Below are positions 35,573 to 48,425 of a stretch of 64,000 nucleotides of DNA, one piece after another; within the stretch, counting starts at the first letter, position 1; every line of letters begins with the position of its first letter. A model generated the notes under the pieces. That model was given only the letters and a program-made list of their open reading frames with translations. It made no database searches and was not told the DNA's origin. The position numbers were made by a program, and so were the translations under genes. This DNA comes from Oxyruncus cristatus (taxonomy: Eukaryota; Chordata; Aves; Passeriformes; Cotingidae), in assembly GCA_013399855.1 (NCBI GenBank), contig VXAY01000779.1:758935-822934 (forward strand). Direction: 5' to 3'.

Positions 35573-38500
35573 CTTTCAAGAGCAGAAGAAATAAAAGACT
35601 TGCAAAAAGTCTCTCTCTTGCAGAAATAAAAGTCTGTTTGCAACCTATATGCGTGCCTTGTGCAAAGGCATGAGAGGTTTTCTTCCACTGCTCTTGATGG
35701 TGACAGGAGGGGTCAGACCATCTGCATCACCCAGCCCAAAACTTTCCAAGCCTCTGCTTGGTATTTTTACTACTGTATAGCTGAAAGTAATTTTTGTTTC
35801 ACCTGTTCTACACCCCAAATGCCTTGTCTCCATATGATGATACACATTGTGTTATTGCTCTAACTTCAAGCAGCACAAACAGCATTAGGAAAGAAAGCAC
35901 AGAAGAAACGGGTTGGTGATGCCCTAAAGATTTGCATTGGGAAAGGCTTGGATTGCTGCAGACAGCTCTTCTCCCTTTGCTATGTACTGAGGTAAACTCC
36001 CAGCCTGGGCTTGGCTCCCTCTGACTTGTGAAGAGTCACTGCTGATGTTGATTTATTTAGCGGTTGAGTGGTAGGTTTTGGAAGAGGCAGGAGGAAGCTC
36101 TCCCTTCCTGTTCACACACAGCTGTTCTCCTCTGAGACCCATCTGGATTCACTGGAGGACAACTGGCCTTTGCCAGAGCTCTATCGCAGGCAGTGTTTAC
36201 AGCTGTCCTGCGTGGAAGACCGGTGTGTGGTCTGAAGCTATCGATGGAGGAGTGAGACAAGTGCATTCCACAGAATGTATTCTCTCCACATCTTCCGGAG
36301 CTCCACAGACTCCATGGTATCAGCTGTCATGAACCCCTCAGACCTGGACGAAGCAGGATAACAGAAGACTGTGCAGTGCTACTGGTGCTCCTTGCAGGAA
36401 CCATCATATTGTACACAAGCTGTATCCATTGGGAAGGACTTCAAGCCAGCCTTTGCCTTCAGAAGCAGCCAGCTCCCGTGGTATGTGCAGCCATATAAAA
36501 AAATATCTCTGGCAGAGGGGAAGCTGTGTGTGAACATGAGGTGTCTATGTCTGGAGAGGTAAGGTAAGGGTTACTGGAGCTTCAGCAATACTCCTTTTTT
36601 AAGGAATCTGCCAAGAAAAAAAAAGGCCATGCAAAGTTTACTTCTTTAAAACGTAAGAATGAAGTAAAAATATCTTCAAAGCTTCTGATCTGTGGATCAG
36701 ATGAGGAAAGGTTGGGAGCAAGGAATTCACCTATAGTAATGTCTCAGAGGAGTTCTGCCCTCACTCATCCCAGAAGGGAGGGCAGCCCCACCTCTTGGCC
36801 CACTCCAGAGGCTACAAACAGGCCCGATTTCAAAGTCCTTTTCCAGCAGAATTATCCAAACCCTGCTACTAACAGTGGTTAGGAAACATGGAGCCAGATG
36901 CAATGTGTGGATCCCATCCTTATACTACAAGTGGTGGCTTTGTCACACAGGTGGATTCAAAACTTTCCAGAATAGCATCAAAACCTATAAACTCTCCAGG
37001 ACAGTGAAGCCAGGCTCCCATTACAGGCAGCAGATTGTTCCTAGTAACTTCTGCAGCAAACCACCCCGTGTAATGCTTGCTCTCACTGAAGTGGGTAGAC
37101 ACACATTGTGAGTCAAGTCACCAAATTGCTCACATTTCCTTCGGACCTTCTGCTTAATGCTGAGAGCAGGACATATTGCAAGGACTCTGTTGTCCTTCTG
37201 ATACAGTTTTCATCTTCTGTCCATGTATTTATGCTTTTCGAACCAAAGGAAGACTTATATGATGAAGCCTGAACATCTGAGGAAAAGATTCTGGTTTCCT
37301 GGATTATTTCAGCATCAGGACCTGGGACAACTACAAAAGTTCATCACTGCTTTCAAAGTCCTTAACTAAATTTCACCCTAATTTATGTCATTTTCAGTAG
37401 AGGACTGTAGAGGCCTTTACTGGTCCTCTCGGAGGAAGGCAAGGGCAGATTTCAGAAGAAAATGTGAGATTTGTGGAGGAAAGCTCAGGCCTCAGTAGCA
37501 CGGAGTTGCAGTACAGAAACTTGGTCAGCTCTGACTACATTTATTTTTAGTTTGCTTTAACTCAGTAAATTCCATAGTGTGCTGAAGGCACCTGAAACAC
37601 AATGATAGTATGAGCCTATGTGAATCTGTATGATGGAGCTCAATGGATAGTCCATCTGCCAGCCAGAATCCAGAAGAACTTCAGTCCTGTCTCTCAGGAG
37701 ACTGTATGTATGGCTTCTCTAGAGGTTCATCCATCTCCAGTTTAAACCACTCAGCTTTATATAAATGTGTCCCAGTTCTGCTCTGAGTTACACCCACTGA
37801 CTTGAGCAGAACCACATGAATGTCAGCAACAGAAAGTGAACAAAGCAGAATTTAACCCTATTTCTTTTCTTCATACACTTTTCCATGCATGTTACAAAAG
37901 TGAAATCTCAGAAACATTTAATCTGGAAATATCTGTCCCTAGTAGACAACATAGTTCACCACATGGGAAGATGAAGATTCTGCAGGATTAATAACATGGA
38001 AAAGTGCATTATTTGATGTGATAAATATTTGGAAGGCAAGTTTATTGTCAGGAGCATAAAGACCCACCCGTTACTTGGAAAATCAGGACAAAGCAACAGA
38101 ATATCTCACTTTAGGAAAAACATCAAGGAGAAAAGAGGAAGTTATCCAAGAACTGGGGAAACTTGACCAGAGCCTGTAGGGATTTTAAATTGCAAGGCTG
38201 TTTGTTGTTTGAACTGAGTCACACCGATGTAACAGAGAATTTGTCCTTGGCAGCAGAACTGTTAGAATGGAGAGTTAATTCTCCCTCGTGTCAATCCAGG
38301 TCATCATGTCTTAATTAAAGTGTACATGGTATGAAATACCATTGAACGTCAATCCAGTTCCTTCGTGTGCAGAGTACTATGTTTATTTAGAGGGTTTGGC
38401 AATCACTTCTGGAAAAAAAATAAAGATACTGAAATATAAAGTTTGTTCACTAATGGGAGAAAAACACCGTCATGCCCTGGATTCTATTCTCAGCTGGTTT

Positions 38501-39433
38501 TGGTGGGATTCCTGCCTATGGATCATCTTTTCATGCATGAAAAATGTTCGTTGCTACCTCATCTGGGCGTAATTCAGTCTTACTGGGATGATCATGTGTG
38601 CATTGATAATGTCTAAGATGTGGAGGAAAACGTTCTCTTCCCCTCTCTCATGCGAAGTTTAGAAGAACTTCTTCTCTGGGTATCCACCCAGATCTGGAGC
38701 AGAATTCTAGAAAAACCTGGAAGTTCATCACATTCAAAATCATACCCTGAAGTTTGATACACAAGGATGGAGAAAGCAGCAAGTACAGTTAGATGTATAA
38801 GTTGAAATATTATATTTATCTATGGAATAACTGCTATAGTGACCCAGCCAAGGAAAACAGCAGAGCAAGTCAGATTGGTAGAGATGGGATAGATAGAGAA
38901 AGTGCCAAACTAAATAAGGTTTGATTATGGCTACACACTGTCCTCTGCCTCTAATTTTCTCTTGCAGGGAATTTCCTAGAAGAAGGCCAGCATAAATGGC
39001 TAGCTCAATAGTTCTCTAAAGTTAACCCATTCCTGGTTTGTGGGGTTGTGCCCTGAACTGGCTTTCAAACACGTGTGTATATATCAGCTAAGTTTTGCTG
39101 ATGTTTTTAGACAAAGAGTGGATCTGTTTTTCCTTTAGAAAAAAATGCAGTTGACAGAAAGCACTTATATCTGTCTTGTTGATGTTCTGCACTTGGGATG
39201 CTTAAACCTAAGGTGAGTTAATCCTACAGAACACAAAAATTACTAAAATGACTACAGAGTTGTCTTCCTTAATATATGACTCCATCACAACAAACCAAGA
39301 GTGAGATAGCAGCAGAGAGGGTCTCATGTGCCATGCTTACAGAGACCTAGGAAAAACCTGGGAACCTATGTATGTTGTCCCACTGTCAAAGTGACTTAAT
39401 TCATTTTTCAGATGTCTTAGCTTGCCATTTTGG
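35573..39433. other. Unique non-coding sequence with a donor-like site
   Basis: At 36559 the sequence GAGAG followed by GTAAGGTAAGG gives two overlapping splice-donor-like words. Possible acceptors lie at about 36397 and 36462. The intervening sequence is open in one frame but shows no domain. The remainder to 39433 is unique, with no recognised transposon or RNA. Confidence 0.45.
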
Positions 39434-39549
39434 TGGGTGTTTGTTTGTTTGTTTGTTTGTAGTTTTGTTTTGTTTTTTTGTTTGTTTTTGTTGTTGCTGT
39501 TGGGTTTTTGGTTTTTTTGTGTATGTTTTTTTTGGTTGGTTGGTTGGTT
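39434..39549 (+). repeat. (TTTG)n/(TTGG)n GT-rich low-complexity tract
   Basis: Four TTTG units lead into irregular T/G sequence and finally (TTGG)n, running directly into the N block. The strand contains almost no A or C. Confidence 0.9.
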
Positions 39550-39650
39550 NNNNNNNNNNNNNNNNNNNNNNNNNNNNNNNNNNNNNNNNNNNNNNNNNNN
39601 NNNNNNNNNNNNNNNNNNNNNNNNNNNNNNNNNNNNNNNNNNNNNNNNNN
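39550..39650. other. Assembly gap (about 100 N)
   Basis: I count 101 consecutive N. The true length is unknown. Both sides are GT/T-rich (TTGGTTGGTT before, TGGTTTTTT after), so the missing sequence is probably more of the same repeat. Confidence 0.97.
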
Positions 39651-39669
39651 TGGTTTTTTTTTTTTTTTT
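39651..39669 (+). repeat. Poly-T tract after the gap
   Basis: TGG followed by about 16 T, continuing the low-complexity tract from the other side of the gap. Confidence 0.9.
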
Positions 39670-42600
39670 ACCTAACTGACCAGTAAGAAGATAGAAATTT
39701 TACCATGTGGCTTTGTTGATTCAGCTTCATTACACTTGAGTGTCAGAGCTGAAGAAAGCAATTCCCAGGACATGATAAAGAGAAGGCACTTGTGCAGTGT
39801 ACCCTGTTGGAAGAGCCATACTTACAACTCTTTGCAGGATGCATTCAAAGGTGGGGTGCCAGGGTCACAGCAAAGTAAAAACCTTCTGGGACTCCTGCAA
39901 CATTATAATTTCACAGCAGCCTATGAATTTAGAGATAAACTGTGGATTGCCTGGGGAGTAAGCTTAAACTTATACTGGACAAGAATGTAGTCAGTTAATA
40001 CACGGTCCATCTTCCCTCTGTCTCTGTCCAACCAAATTAAATACATAAAAACAGACTGCCCTGTCTCCTAAAGAGCTCTTTTCCCAACAGTCTAAACTGA
40101 AATAATGAGAACAGTGGAAGGGCAGGCTCAGGAATGATTCATTAACAGCAAAACAAGGGAAAATTCATACCAAATGTTCCTTGTAACTGCCCCGCTGCTT
40201 CCAACAACCTTTCTTGTGTACTGTAACCGAGGGGTCAAACCCGACGTTAAACTTTCACATGAGGTCTACACACATAAGCATGGAAACCGTGTGCCTGTAA
40301 GACGCTCCCTGCAAACATAAAAAGCCTGCTGTGTATTGCTTTGGTAGCCAGCACCTGTAGTTGCCAGGTCTCCATGCAGATTCAGGCAAGTATCCATATA
40401 GGCAGGTAACTAACTAACTAGAACATGCTGAGGGAAGAGCACAAGACCATCCCAAAGGCACTCTGCAAATTTCAGAAATCCCCAGCTTAGGGAAAGTACC
40501 ACTGGTTCACACCTGGGAATTTCCATGCTAAATGGTGGATTTAGCTCAAAAAATAAGCTTCAGAGCCATTAAGGGCTTTGAAACTCTCAAGGCCTTTAAA
40601 ACTGTGGTCAAGAGAACTGTATCTCAACTCCCAAGCTAGGCACGGGAGCAGCTCCAAAGTCTGAGTTGAAGAGAATCGTGAAAGAATCAGATCCTTAACA
40701 CCTATGCCTGCTCTCCAATATAGAGAAAGGCGACTCACATTAAAAGAGGAGCAAATTCATAAATCTCATTTTTGAGCCCATATTCAAAAAAGAGTGGTGA
40801 TGGGGGATATCTCCATGGTGTATGCAATGCTTGCAGCCCCAACCCCTTTGAGTGCAGTAGTACTAGAACTGCTGACACATCTTCAGGGGGGGAGCTGTTA
40901 ATAGAGACCTTATGCAACACTGTAGCTGTTTTATGCAAAAATCCATAAAATTATTAAAAGCTTCTGCAGAATTAAAGAAAACTCGAGATGAGAAAGGCCA
41001 ACAGTTTCTTGGATCAAGCAGCGTTGTCAGCTCAAATCTTTTTGTCAGGCTTGCCTGTTTCTCTCTTCTCTCTTAATTTGTTCGGACTAGTTTGAAATGA
41101 GTCAGTGATGGTGCTTTCCTCAAGCTAGCTATGTAGCTTTAAGCTCTCACTTGAGAAATGTCATCCTCATGTTTGGCCAGCCTTTTATTTAACCCAAACC
41201 TATATCCCTCCATTTTCCTGTCTCTTGCTGGACACATCAAAAATCCCACCCTCTTTTCTAATGTTTCCAAGTAGGTTCTGGGGTTTTGTTACCTTTTCCC
41301 ATCACTTGGGGCACTTCCACACAGACACATCTGAACAGCCTTACCCCTGATGCAAGTGGTTTGGGCATATGGTGGTTCTATTTCAGAAACCATGTACCTG
41401 TGTTGCTGAAACCAGAGACTGGGGTAAAAAGCCAAGCTAGGAGGCAGGATATGGTTTAGCTTGAAAGCAATACTGTGTTAATGCACATATACATCTACAG
41501 AAATGTAACAGGGCTGTTACAGTGACATCTAAGGTTTCCCTAGACATTCCTGCTCTTTCCACCCTGTAATTTTATATAGTGAGCCAGTAAAATAAATGAA
41601 CAGCAGACATAGGAATCTGCGTGGAACTACAGTGATCCCAATACTGAGGATCTGGACCCGGCTATAGCCCTTGCTTTGAGGCTGGTCTTTAACTTTTGTG
41701 AACTCATCAGCCCTCCTCATTTCATGTTGGCTGAAAATATTACAATTTTTTTAAATATTATTATTATTTGTAGATGTTTTACAAGTAGTCCACAAGTTAG
41801 AAATGTAGCCCATGGAGGTAATTCATAATTTAGCCACTCAGCCTATTTCCTTCTTTTGCATTAAAGACTTCACAAGGTTTTAAGCTGGCAACTAAAAACA
41901 CTTCAGCTGTTTTATTAGCCCTGCATGCCATCTTGTTCTACCCATGTTATTTACTTATGTTAATTGGTCAGATATTAAAGAACAAACACAGCAATTAATT
42001 AGTGGTCTGACCGGAATTATAAAGAAATAAAGGCTTTTCATGGGTGTCAGATTTGAGTCACTCACAGAAGCTTACAGAGTGAAAAAATGAAGAGAGATGA
42101 ATCATGGTCAAAAGAAACATTTTCAACCATGCAGTATGGCATCCAGATGTGTGGGAACTGACTACTCTTTTAGTTCAGGGCACAGTCAGTCTTCAAACAG
42201 GCATTCATTCTCTCTAAGGACTGGGTTAGACAGGGAGCAGCAAGCCATGGAGAGACTGGGCTGTGCAGGGAAGCAAGCTTGATGTGGTGACTTCAGGTGT
42301 TCAGGTAGCCCATCTCGGACAGAGCAAAAACATTTTGCTCCTGAGGCAGGACTCACACAAGGACAGCAAGAGTTGCAACATGACTTCCTGTCTCAGATGT
42401 CCCTGGATGAATTTAGGTATGATCTCTTTACTGAAAATCTGGACTTTCAATTTTGAAACGGACTTTGTGCTATCAAGGCAGTTTATGAAAATGCAAAATT
42501 CCTGTGGTGCCTTATGCCATGTGGATGTCACATCTAGGGGCTCCAGTGAAAATACCCCTGTCCTTCACTTATTTGTACCATGCAGACATGACTTTAACCT

Positions 42601-45600
42601 GTCCTTCTCTAGAATGAAAGCCATTCAAAGTCCATGACAGTTTTAATGTTTATTCTCCACTGTCTTTGATGGTCATTTGGGAAAAGGACTTCTACTCTAT
42701 AATTCTTGGGCCACTGAAGAACTGTTAGAATCCATATTATGAAAACTTGAAAAGTGTTACTGAGGGAAGGCAGACAAGTGCAAACTTGCACTGAAAACAC
42801 AAGTATCCATTCCTGTATGCAAAACCCTCACAGTCACCAGCCAACACTTGCAGCTCAATACATGAAGAGCTTAGAGGTTATTTGAGGTGCTCTAAAATGG
42901 TCCTCCTTGGCTTCATAGTCCATGACTCTACTCCAGAAAGATTTCATACCAAAAAAAGCCCTCTGGTAACCAATCCAGGCAGATAATGAGTCACCCATGA
43001 GATAACAACCTATGATGCCCAGGAGAAAACAGGATTTCAAGTAGAGACTTCTGGTGGCTACAGAAAGCAGGAGGCAAAGCTGAATGACAAGAAATCAGGC
43101 AGTATTCATATGCACACACGTCCATGAAATGAACAAGTTTCAGACTTTAGGGCGTTACATTTTTTGGCTGCTCCACTTCAAAGTCTGCAAAACCTCTGCT
43201 GATCATTTGAGCACACTGCTGTCACTGTAAAGCAAAACCATGAGGAGAATCAGAGGAATATGGCATACATGATGTCAGGCCAGAGCACAGTGCAAAGAAA
43301 TAGCACTGGATACATAATCCAGTAATGACCCACCAAACAGCTGAGAAGAGTAAGAAACCTCATACTCACCCAGAAAAGGGTTGCTAGCCCCATCTATTGC
43401 TACTGTTGCTGCTATTGCTATTTTGCATCATCCCTTCTTGCCTGCCAAATGCCACAAGCTAGAGAACAGCATGGCATCTGCAGAGCTGCCCAAGAGACAG
43501 CAGGGACCACATCAAGGAAAGGTTTGAGGGGTCCCTTCCCCTCGCTTTTGCTGAACAAGCTGTTTGGGGAGACAGATCAACTGAGGAACTGAAAAACATC
43601 TGAAAGTTAGACTAACTTCAGGATGGAAGGGCTCTTCCACTCAGTAGAGAGGAGGCCAGAGAGAGGAGGTCTCAGACACTTGAAGTTATGCCTGAAGATG
43701 GCATGAGTCAAGCAAGGATTGCAGTGTCAAGGGCACATGTAGAGCTGAACCTGCCCATTTTGAGAGGAAACATCCTCCTAGCATTCACAGCCTTTATTCC
43801 CTATGCTGACAGCTCCTACAGAGATGACCTCTGGAGCAGTGTGAAGTTCCCATTACTAAGCATGGGAGCTGAGGACACTCAGTGTGATGCAGCAAAGAAC
43901 AAAACATAAAAGGTCCCAGCTCTATAAGTGCCTTCAGATGGTGTGGGCCAAAAAGTATTCAGAGAAATAGCACTTCTCTGAATAGTGCAGCTGTTTTGAA
44001 CAACAGATGAAATTCATGTTTACATGGATGAGAGACCTGCTATGACTTCAACACTAAGAAAGTTTGCAAACTTTATATTTCATGTTTTAAACTGTCTTAA
44101 ATTCATGTCAGTTTTGCTGATAATAACTATGTCAGACATAAAACAAGGCCTGAACTTAACATGTAACTTTTTTTTCCCATTTTACTGAGATAGTACTGCA
44201 AAGAATCTCCTCCCTCTTTCTGAGGGATTTTCCTTCCCTTTTACTTCTATTTAGCTTGTTAGCAGAAGAACAGGACTGAATTAGGTCTTTCAGTGTAGGC
44301 ATATCCAGTTCAACCCAAGAGAAGAAGGTGGCTTGCATCGTGGGAGAGGAATCCAGGCATTCCACATGACCTGCTTGAGTTGGATGAAAGAAACTCTTTA
44401 GAACAGGGAGAACAAGTATTAGCAATACTGGAATTTATTTGGGACACCAAAATTAATTTTCTTACCATTGTGAAAAGTAGCAAAGAAGGCATGCAATGAA
44501 CATGGGAGAAATGAGGATTTTGAGGGTCTCCTCCAAAAAGGCAAAATAGCTTTCTTCTCTATGTTGGGGAAAAAAAAAATCCCAAATCTACCCGAGGAAG
44601 ACAATATACAGAATCATAGGTAATTTCTTGATGGCCCTGGATCCAGTCATTAAATAGGTCTGACATTGTTAATGTATAAGAGCTGGTGTTTTTGCAGCTT
44701 GTAGTGGCATGGCTAGGAGCCACATATAGAATTATATAGACAGGATGAAATGTTTCCAAGGGAAAACATGCACAATGAGAATATGCTCTGTTCTTCCCTA
44801 AAGCAACAGGCACTGTTGCCAAGCTATGCTCAATCAAGCTGCTGTACATACCAGGAAATGGGCTTTCTTCCAATGTAAAGCTATAAAACAAGACAGATAA
44901 AAGGGGTTGAAATAAAAATAAAGGGAAAGTGGAAACTTTTTTCCTCACTTATATTTCTCTCTAGACATGGCTATCCTGTGGAAGATGCTGCCATTATTAT
45001 CCAATACACTGTCACTCATGAGCTCTTACCATGCCAAGCTCTGCATTATGGCTTCAGTGACATTGCCCATCTCCTACAGCTCAGCAGGTGACCACCTGTT
45101 CCACGTGCCTGAGTAGCAATTTGCAGGTGGTTCAGAGCAACACTGCTGAGCCAATACCCAATGCCTACCTAAACGAGAATATGAAACTACTCCCCTGAAA
45201 CAGACCTCTTTTATTCCATGGCCTTTCATGAAGTTTTGAAAGGAAAAAGTGAAGATACTGAAGAATAACTACAGCAGAATCATATCCCCTTCATGTGCTT
45301 CAGTTTCCCCATTATCTCTGGTGTGAATATTTCACCCCAGAGCCCTGTATGGATATGTTGCCTAAACAGTCACTAAGTGCACAGCCCTGTCATCATCACA
45401 GGTTACTAACACATCATTGTACGTACTGCTGTGTCTTCCCTTCCCTCAGCTTTGACTGAAATCCAGGATGAAGTGAAGGGAGGCACATACTGCACACAGA
45501 CACCCTCACTCCCTTCTTGCAAAGTCCTTCAGAGCTTAAGTGCAACATAAAGCAATTATTTGCTATTAACTGTAACAGGTCCAGGACAGTGATGCTGTTT

Positions 45601-46173
45601 TTGTATGGATGATGATGCCATTAACAACAGGGAGGAAGAATGGATGAGGGAGGTCAACATTTCTCTCTTCCCCCTCTGATTAAAATTGTCATTTGAAAAC
45701 ACCAAAATGACACATTTTATTAATTCCAAAACATTATTCTAAAACATTAAATATAACAATGTAAATCTTGCATAGAAAGTATCAATACACATGGCACCCT
45801 CTGCCCAAATATAAATGTGAGCTGGACAAAAACAAGTTGGGAGTGAACGACTTGAGAAACTTGGAACAAAGTAAGTTTTTCTTGCTGTTGTAGCAGCCTG
45901 ACATTTTTCAGTCACAAATTTACTCAGCGTCACATGTTCCCAAGAAACATTTTGCCTTGAAACATCGCTTTCCAATGGAAAACAGCTTCTGTCACAGTTT
46001 TTTTTTCAGCCAGCTTTGACTGTGGCCAGCAAAGCCCCATGGGGATCCTCTGGGGAGAGCTCAGTGTATTTGCTTGGGAGTACAGCATCCCCTCAAAAGA
46101 TGGTGCTACAGATTAAGAATAGACAGCATGGGACCCAATATCTCTGCTGCAAAAATGAGGAGGAGGATGAGGA
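39670..46173. other. Unique non-coding sequence, nothing recognised
   Basis: Holds small features only: (AACT)n at about 40407-40418, an ATT-rich patch at 41749-41770, a TGCTAT/TGTTGC imperfect patch at about 43395-43425 and a short poly-A at 44570-44579. Frames of 124 codons (42263-42637) and 129 codons (44559-44948, minus) have no recognisable domain. CTTCAGTTTCCCCAT near 45299 recalls MIR but is too short to call. Confidence 0.5.
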
Positions 46174-46387
46174 TTTTTTTCTTTTTCTTTAGCATTGCTT
46201 CAGTACAATGCCAGGGTATTGTGAGAACACTTGTCAGCATTGCTCTCTAAAACCTGGAGCACACACACATGGGCTCATACTGAGGTTTGACATCTTAAGA
46301 ACCAGCACAATTCCGGTGGAACAATGTCAACTAAACAGAAGAGATTTTGAGCAGTGGAATTGTCAAACTCAAGGACATGAAGCTCTG
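46174..46387 (+). other. Exon-like segment with acceptor, open frame and donor (unproven)
   Basis: A tract reading TTTTTTTCTTTTTCTTTAG ends at 46192, and CTCTG followed by GTAAGG begins a donor at 46388. The 195 bases between are exactly 65 codons, open in one frame with both ends in phase 0; an in-frame TAG sits at the acceptor itself. The peptide has six Cys, at residues 2, 10, 14, 17, 45 and 57, and an ATG at codon 6. The frame continues 51 codons past the donor to a stop at about 46543. I recognise no family, and such combinations arise by chance in long introns. Confidence 0.15.
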
Positions 46388-47887
46388 GTAAGGAAGACTC
46401 CTTGTTCTGTTTTGTTTAAGGAAGAGCACACCTGTGTTGCTCTGATCTGTGTTTGGGACCTTCCTGAAGTCCTGTCTCATGTAGATTTTCTGACATCTAA
46501 TAAGGGTTGTGCTCCCTTACAACCTGTCTTGGGGGATGATTAGGAATATGTTCTTCATGTTGTGCTACATGTAAAAAGTTGTAAATGTTCAGACATTTCC
46601 ACTCCTTATCCCTCTCCACCACGTCACTAAGAAATTCTATGGACATAGAGAATAGGCAGATTCACATCATACTTCTCTTTTGCCTCTTGTAACCTTCCTG
46701 CAGAAGTGTATGGGGCTGGGATGTGCAGAGCGATGACTCAGCACGAATGCAGCCAGAGGAGGGAGGAAGATGAAGTTGGGCTGTTTCAACAGTAGAAGCA
46801 GAATGCAGTACAAACTCAGTGAGTCTTTTTTAGGGGTAAATGATAGAAATAAGGTCTGCCATCTCTGGTCAGCAGGGCTTCCTTTGCTCTGGTCAATGTC
46901 AGGCACAGGGTAGGTCAGGATAGGTGGGGTTACTTCTCCAGAAGTGGAGGGCATTTTCAAGAGCCTCAAAGACTTCCAACTTCTTCACCTTGGAAGCACA
47001 GACAATGAGGTGACCCAGGTGCTTTGATCAAAGTCTTTGATCAGTCTCCAGCTAGGAATAGCCAAGGTGGACCTGAGTGCCTGATCTGGAGGTGAGGGAA
47101 AATTGGGCAAGAATTCATCCCAAATCTGGAACAAATGGTCCTGCTAAAGTGAACACAGTGATGTGACTTTTCTGAGGTTGGTTGGAAAGTGAGAGAAAGT
47201 ACATAGAAGAAGGCGTAAAGCTGAGGGATCCTGTGTGTTGGTGGTGCTGTGTGCTGCAGAGAGGCAGGCACAGCAAAAGACATTCGTTTTGAGGAGCTGC
47301 TATAGGTTTGGGCCTGGGGTTATTGCGAAGATACATTTTGGAAAATAATAGTTGCACATGCCTGAGGTTTTCTTACTTACACCTGTGCCATGCTACCATG
47401 GAAAGTAGTATGGTACTCCTTTAACAGGCTTCTAGACCCTGTACCAGAGCTCACCTTCTCTCATTTCTGAAGCTGCTGGGAGTAGGAGAGCAAAAGGGAA
47501 TCGAGGAGGTATTTTCTGGCCCTGGTGTTTTCTTCTTGCTCCTGTGGCTGTCTAAAACCCCGGGACACACATGTAAATGCAGTAGCATGGGGAGTAGAAC
47601 TAGTATAGGCAGGTGAGAAGCAATATTGGAGGTGAGGAGCTGAGGTTTTCTCTCTGTGAGTTTGACTTTTAGCCTGATGACATCATGAAGGCTTATTCAG
47701 TTTGTTCAGTTTGTTTGGTGTAATTTGCCAAACTGTCCCTCCCAAAAATGCCCTCAGACCCCCAAATCTGCCTACTGTTGCAAAATCAGAGCTTGTTGTT
47801 ATACTGAGAGGCTGCAGAAACAGATGTGAGCCTGCTATGAGGGAAGGGTGATGGATGGGATTTCACTTAGGAGTGACTGAATCTGTT
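46388..47887. other. Unique non-coding sequence, nothing recognised
   Basis: No transposon or RNA signal. A small duplication, TTCAGTTTGTTCAGTTTGTT, lies near 47697-47716. Frames are under about 101 codons. Confidence 0.5.
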
Positions 47888-47903
47888 AAAAAAAAAAAAA
47901 AAA
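47888..47903 (+). repeat. Poly-A tract (16 A)
   Basis: A clean run of 16 A followed by GAGAAAAGAAAAG. Confidence 0.85.
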
Positions 47904-48091
47904 GAGAAAAGAAAAGAACAGGGGCTTTAAGAAAATGCAACCAATAATTAATACAGGGATTGGGCTTGCCTGAGGCTGCATGGAGGCCCAGTGCTTAGGA
48001 AAGATAAAAGAGGATTAGGTACTTCACTTGTAAGAACAGCATCCATCAGCTCCAGCAGATAAGATAATCACTACAAGGGCCGTCAAGCCCT

Positions 48092-48242
48092 GTGCCTCCT
48101 GCTCTGGTGGCGCTGACTGGCAGCATGAGTCAAGGTACTCCACACACCCACACGGGAGCACAATTAGCGAGGTGCTGCAGGCAGGGCTGCTTTCCTTGGA
48201 AAACAGAGCTGATCCCTGCAGCTGGAGGCCAGAAACTGGGAG
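48092..48242 (+). other. Exon-like segment ending in a consensus splice donor (unproven)
   Basis: GGGAG followed by GTGAGT at 48243 is a near-perfect donor. A C/T-rich stretch ending in TGACTGGCAG gives a weaker acceptor at 48123. The sequence between is open in one frame, slightly GC-richer than its surroundings, and contains an ATG (AGCATGAG). No domain was recognised. Confidence 0.12.
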
Positions 48243-48400
48243 GTGAGTCTATTCCAGCAGTCAAATTGCTGCCATGGAGGGGTACGGGACTGATCCTGCT
48301 CCAGCGCCTGCACAAATCAAAGGGCATGAGAGTCTGGGAACAGACTCCCTTCAGTGACATTAAGTAGCAACATGTACTCAGAACTGAGACTGAGTAAATA

Positions 48401-48425
48401 CGTGTGTGTGTGTGCTTGTGTGTGT
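48401..48425 (+). repeat. (GT)n microsatellite
   Basis: Interrupted GT repeat with one CTTG break. Confidence 0.85.

Noticed and set aside
36212..36226. 15-base word GTGGAAGACCGGTGT shared with 63603-63617
   Set aside because: One or two exact 15-base matches are expected by chance within 64 kb, and the flanks do not match.
39372..39686. Open frames crossing the N block, rich in Phe, Val and Cys
   Set aside because: An artefact of T/G-only sequence and unknown bases; not a membrane protein.
44611..44625. ACAGAATCATAGG, like the antisense start of CR1
   Set aside because: Similarity stops after about a dozen bases; the GGTTGGAAGGGACC block is absent.
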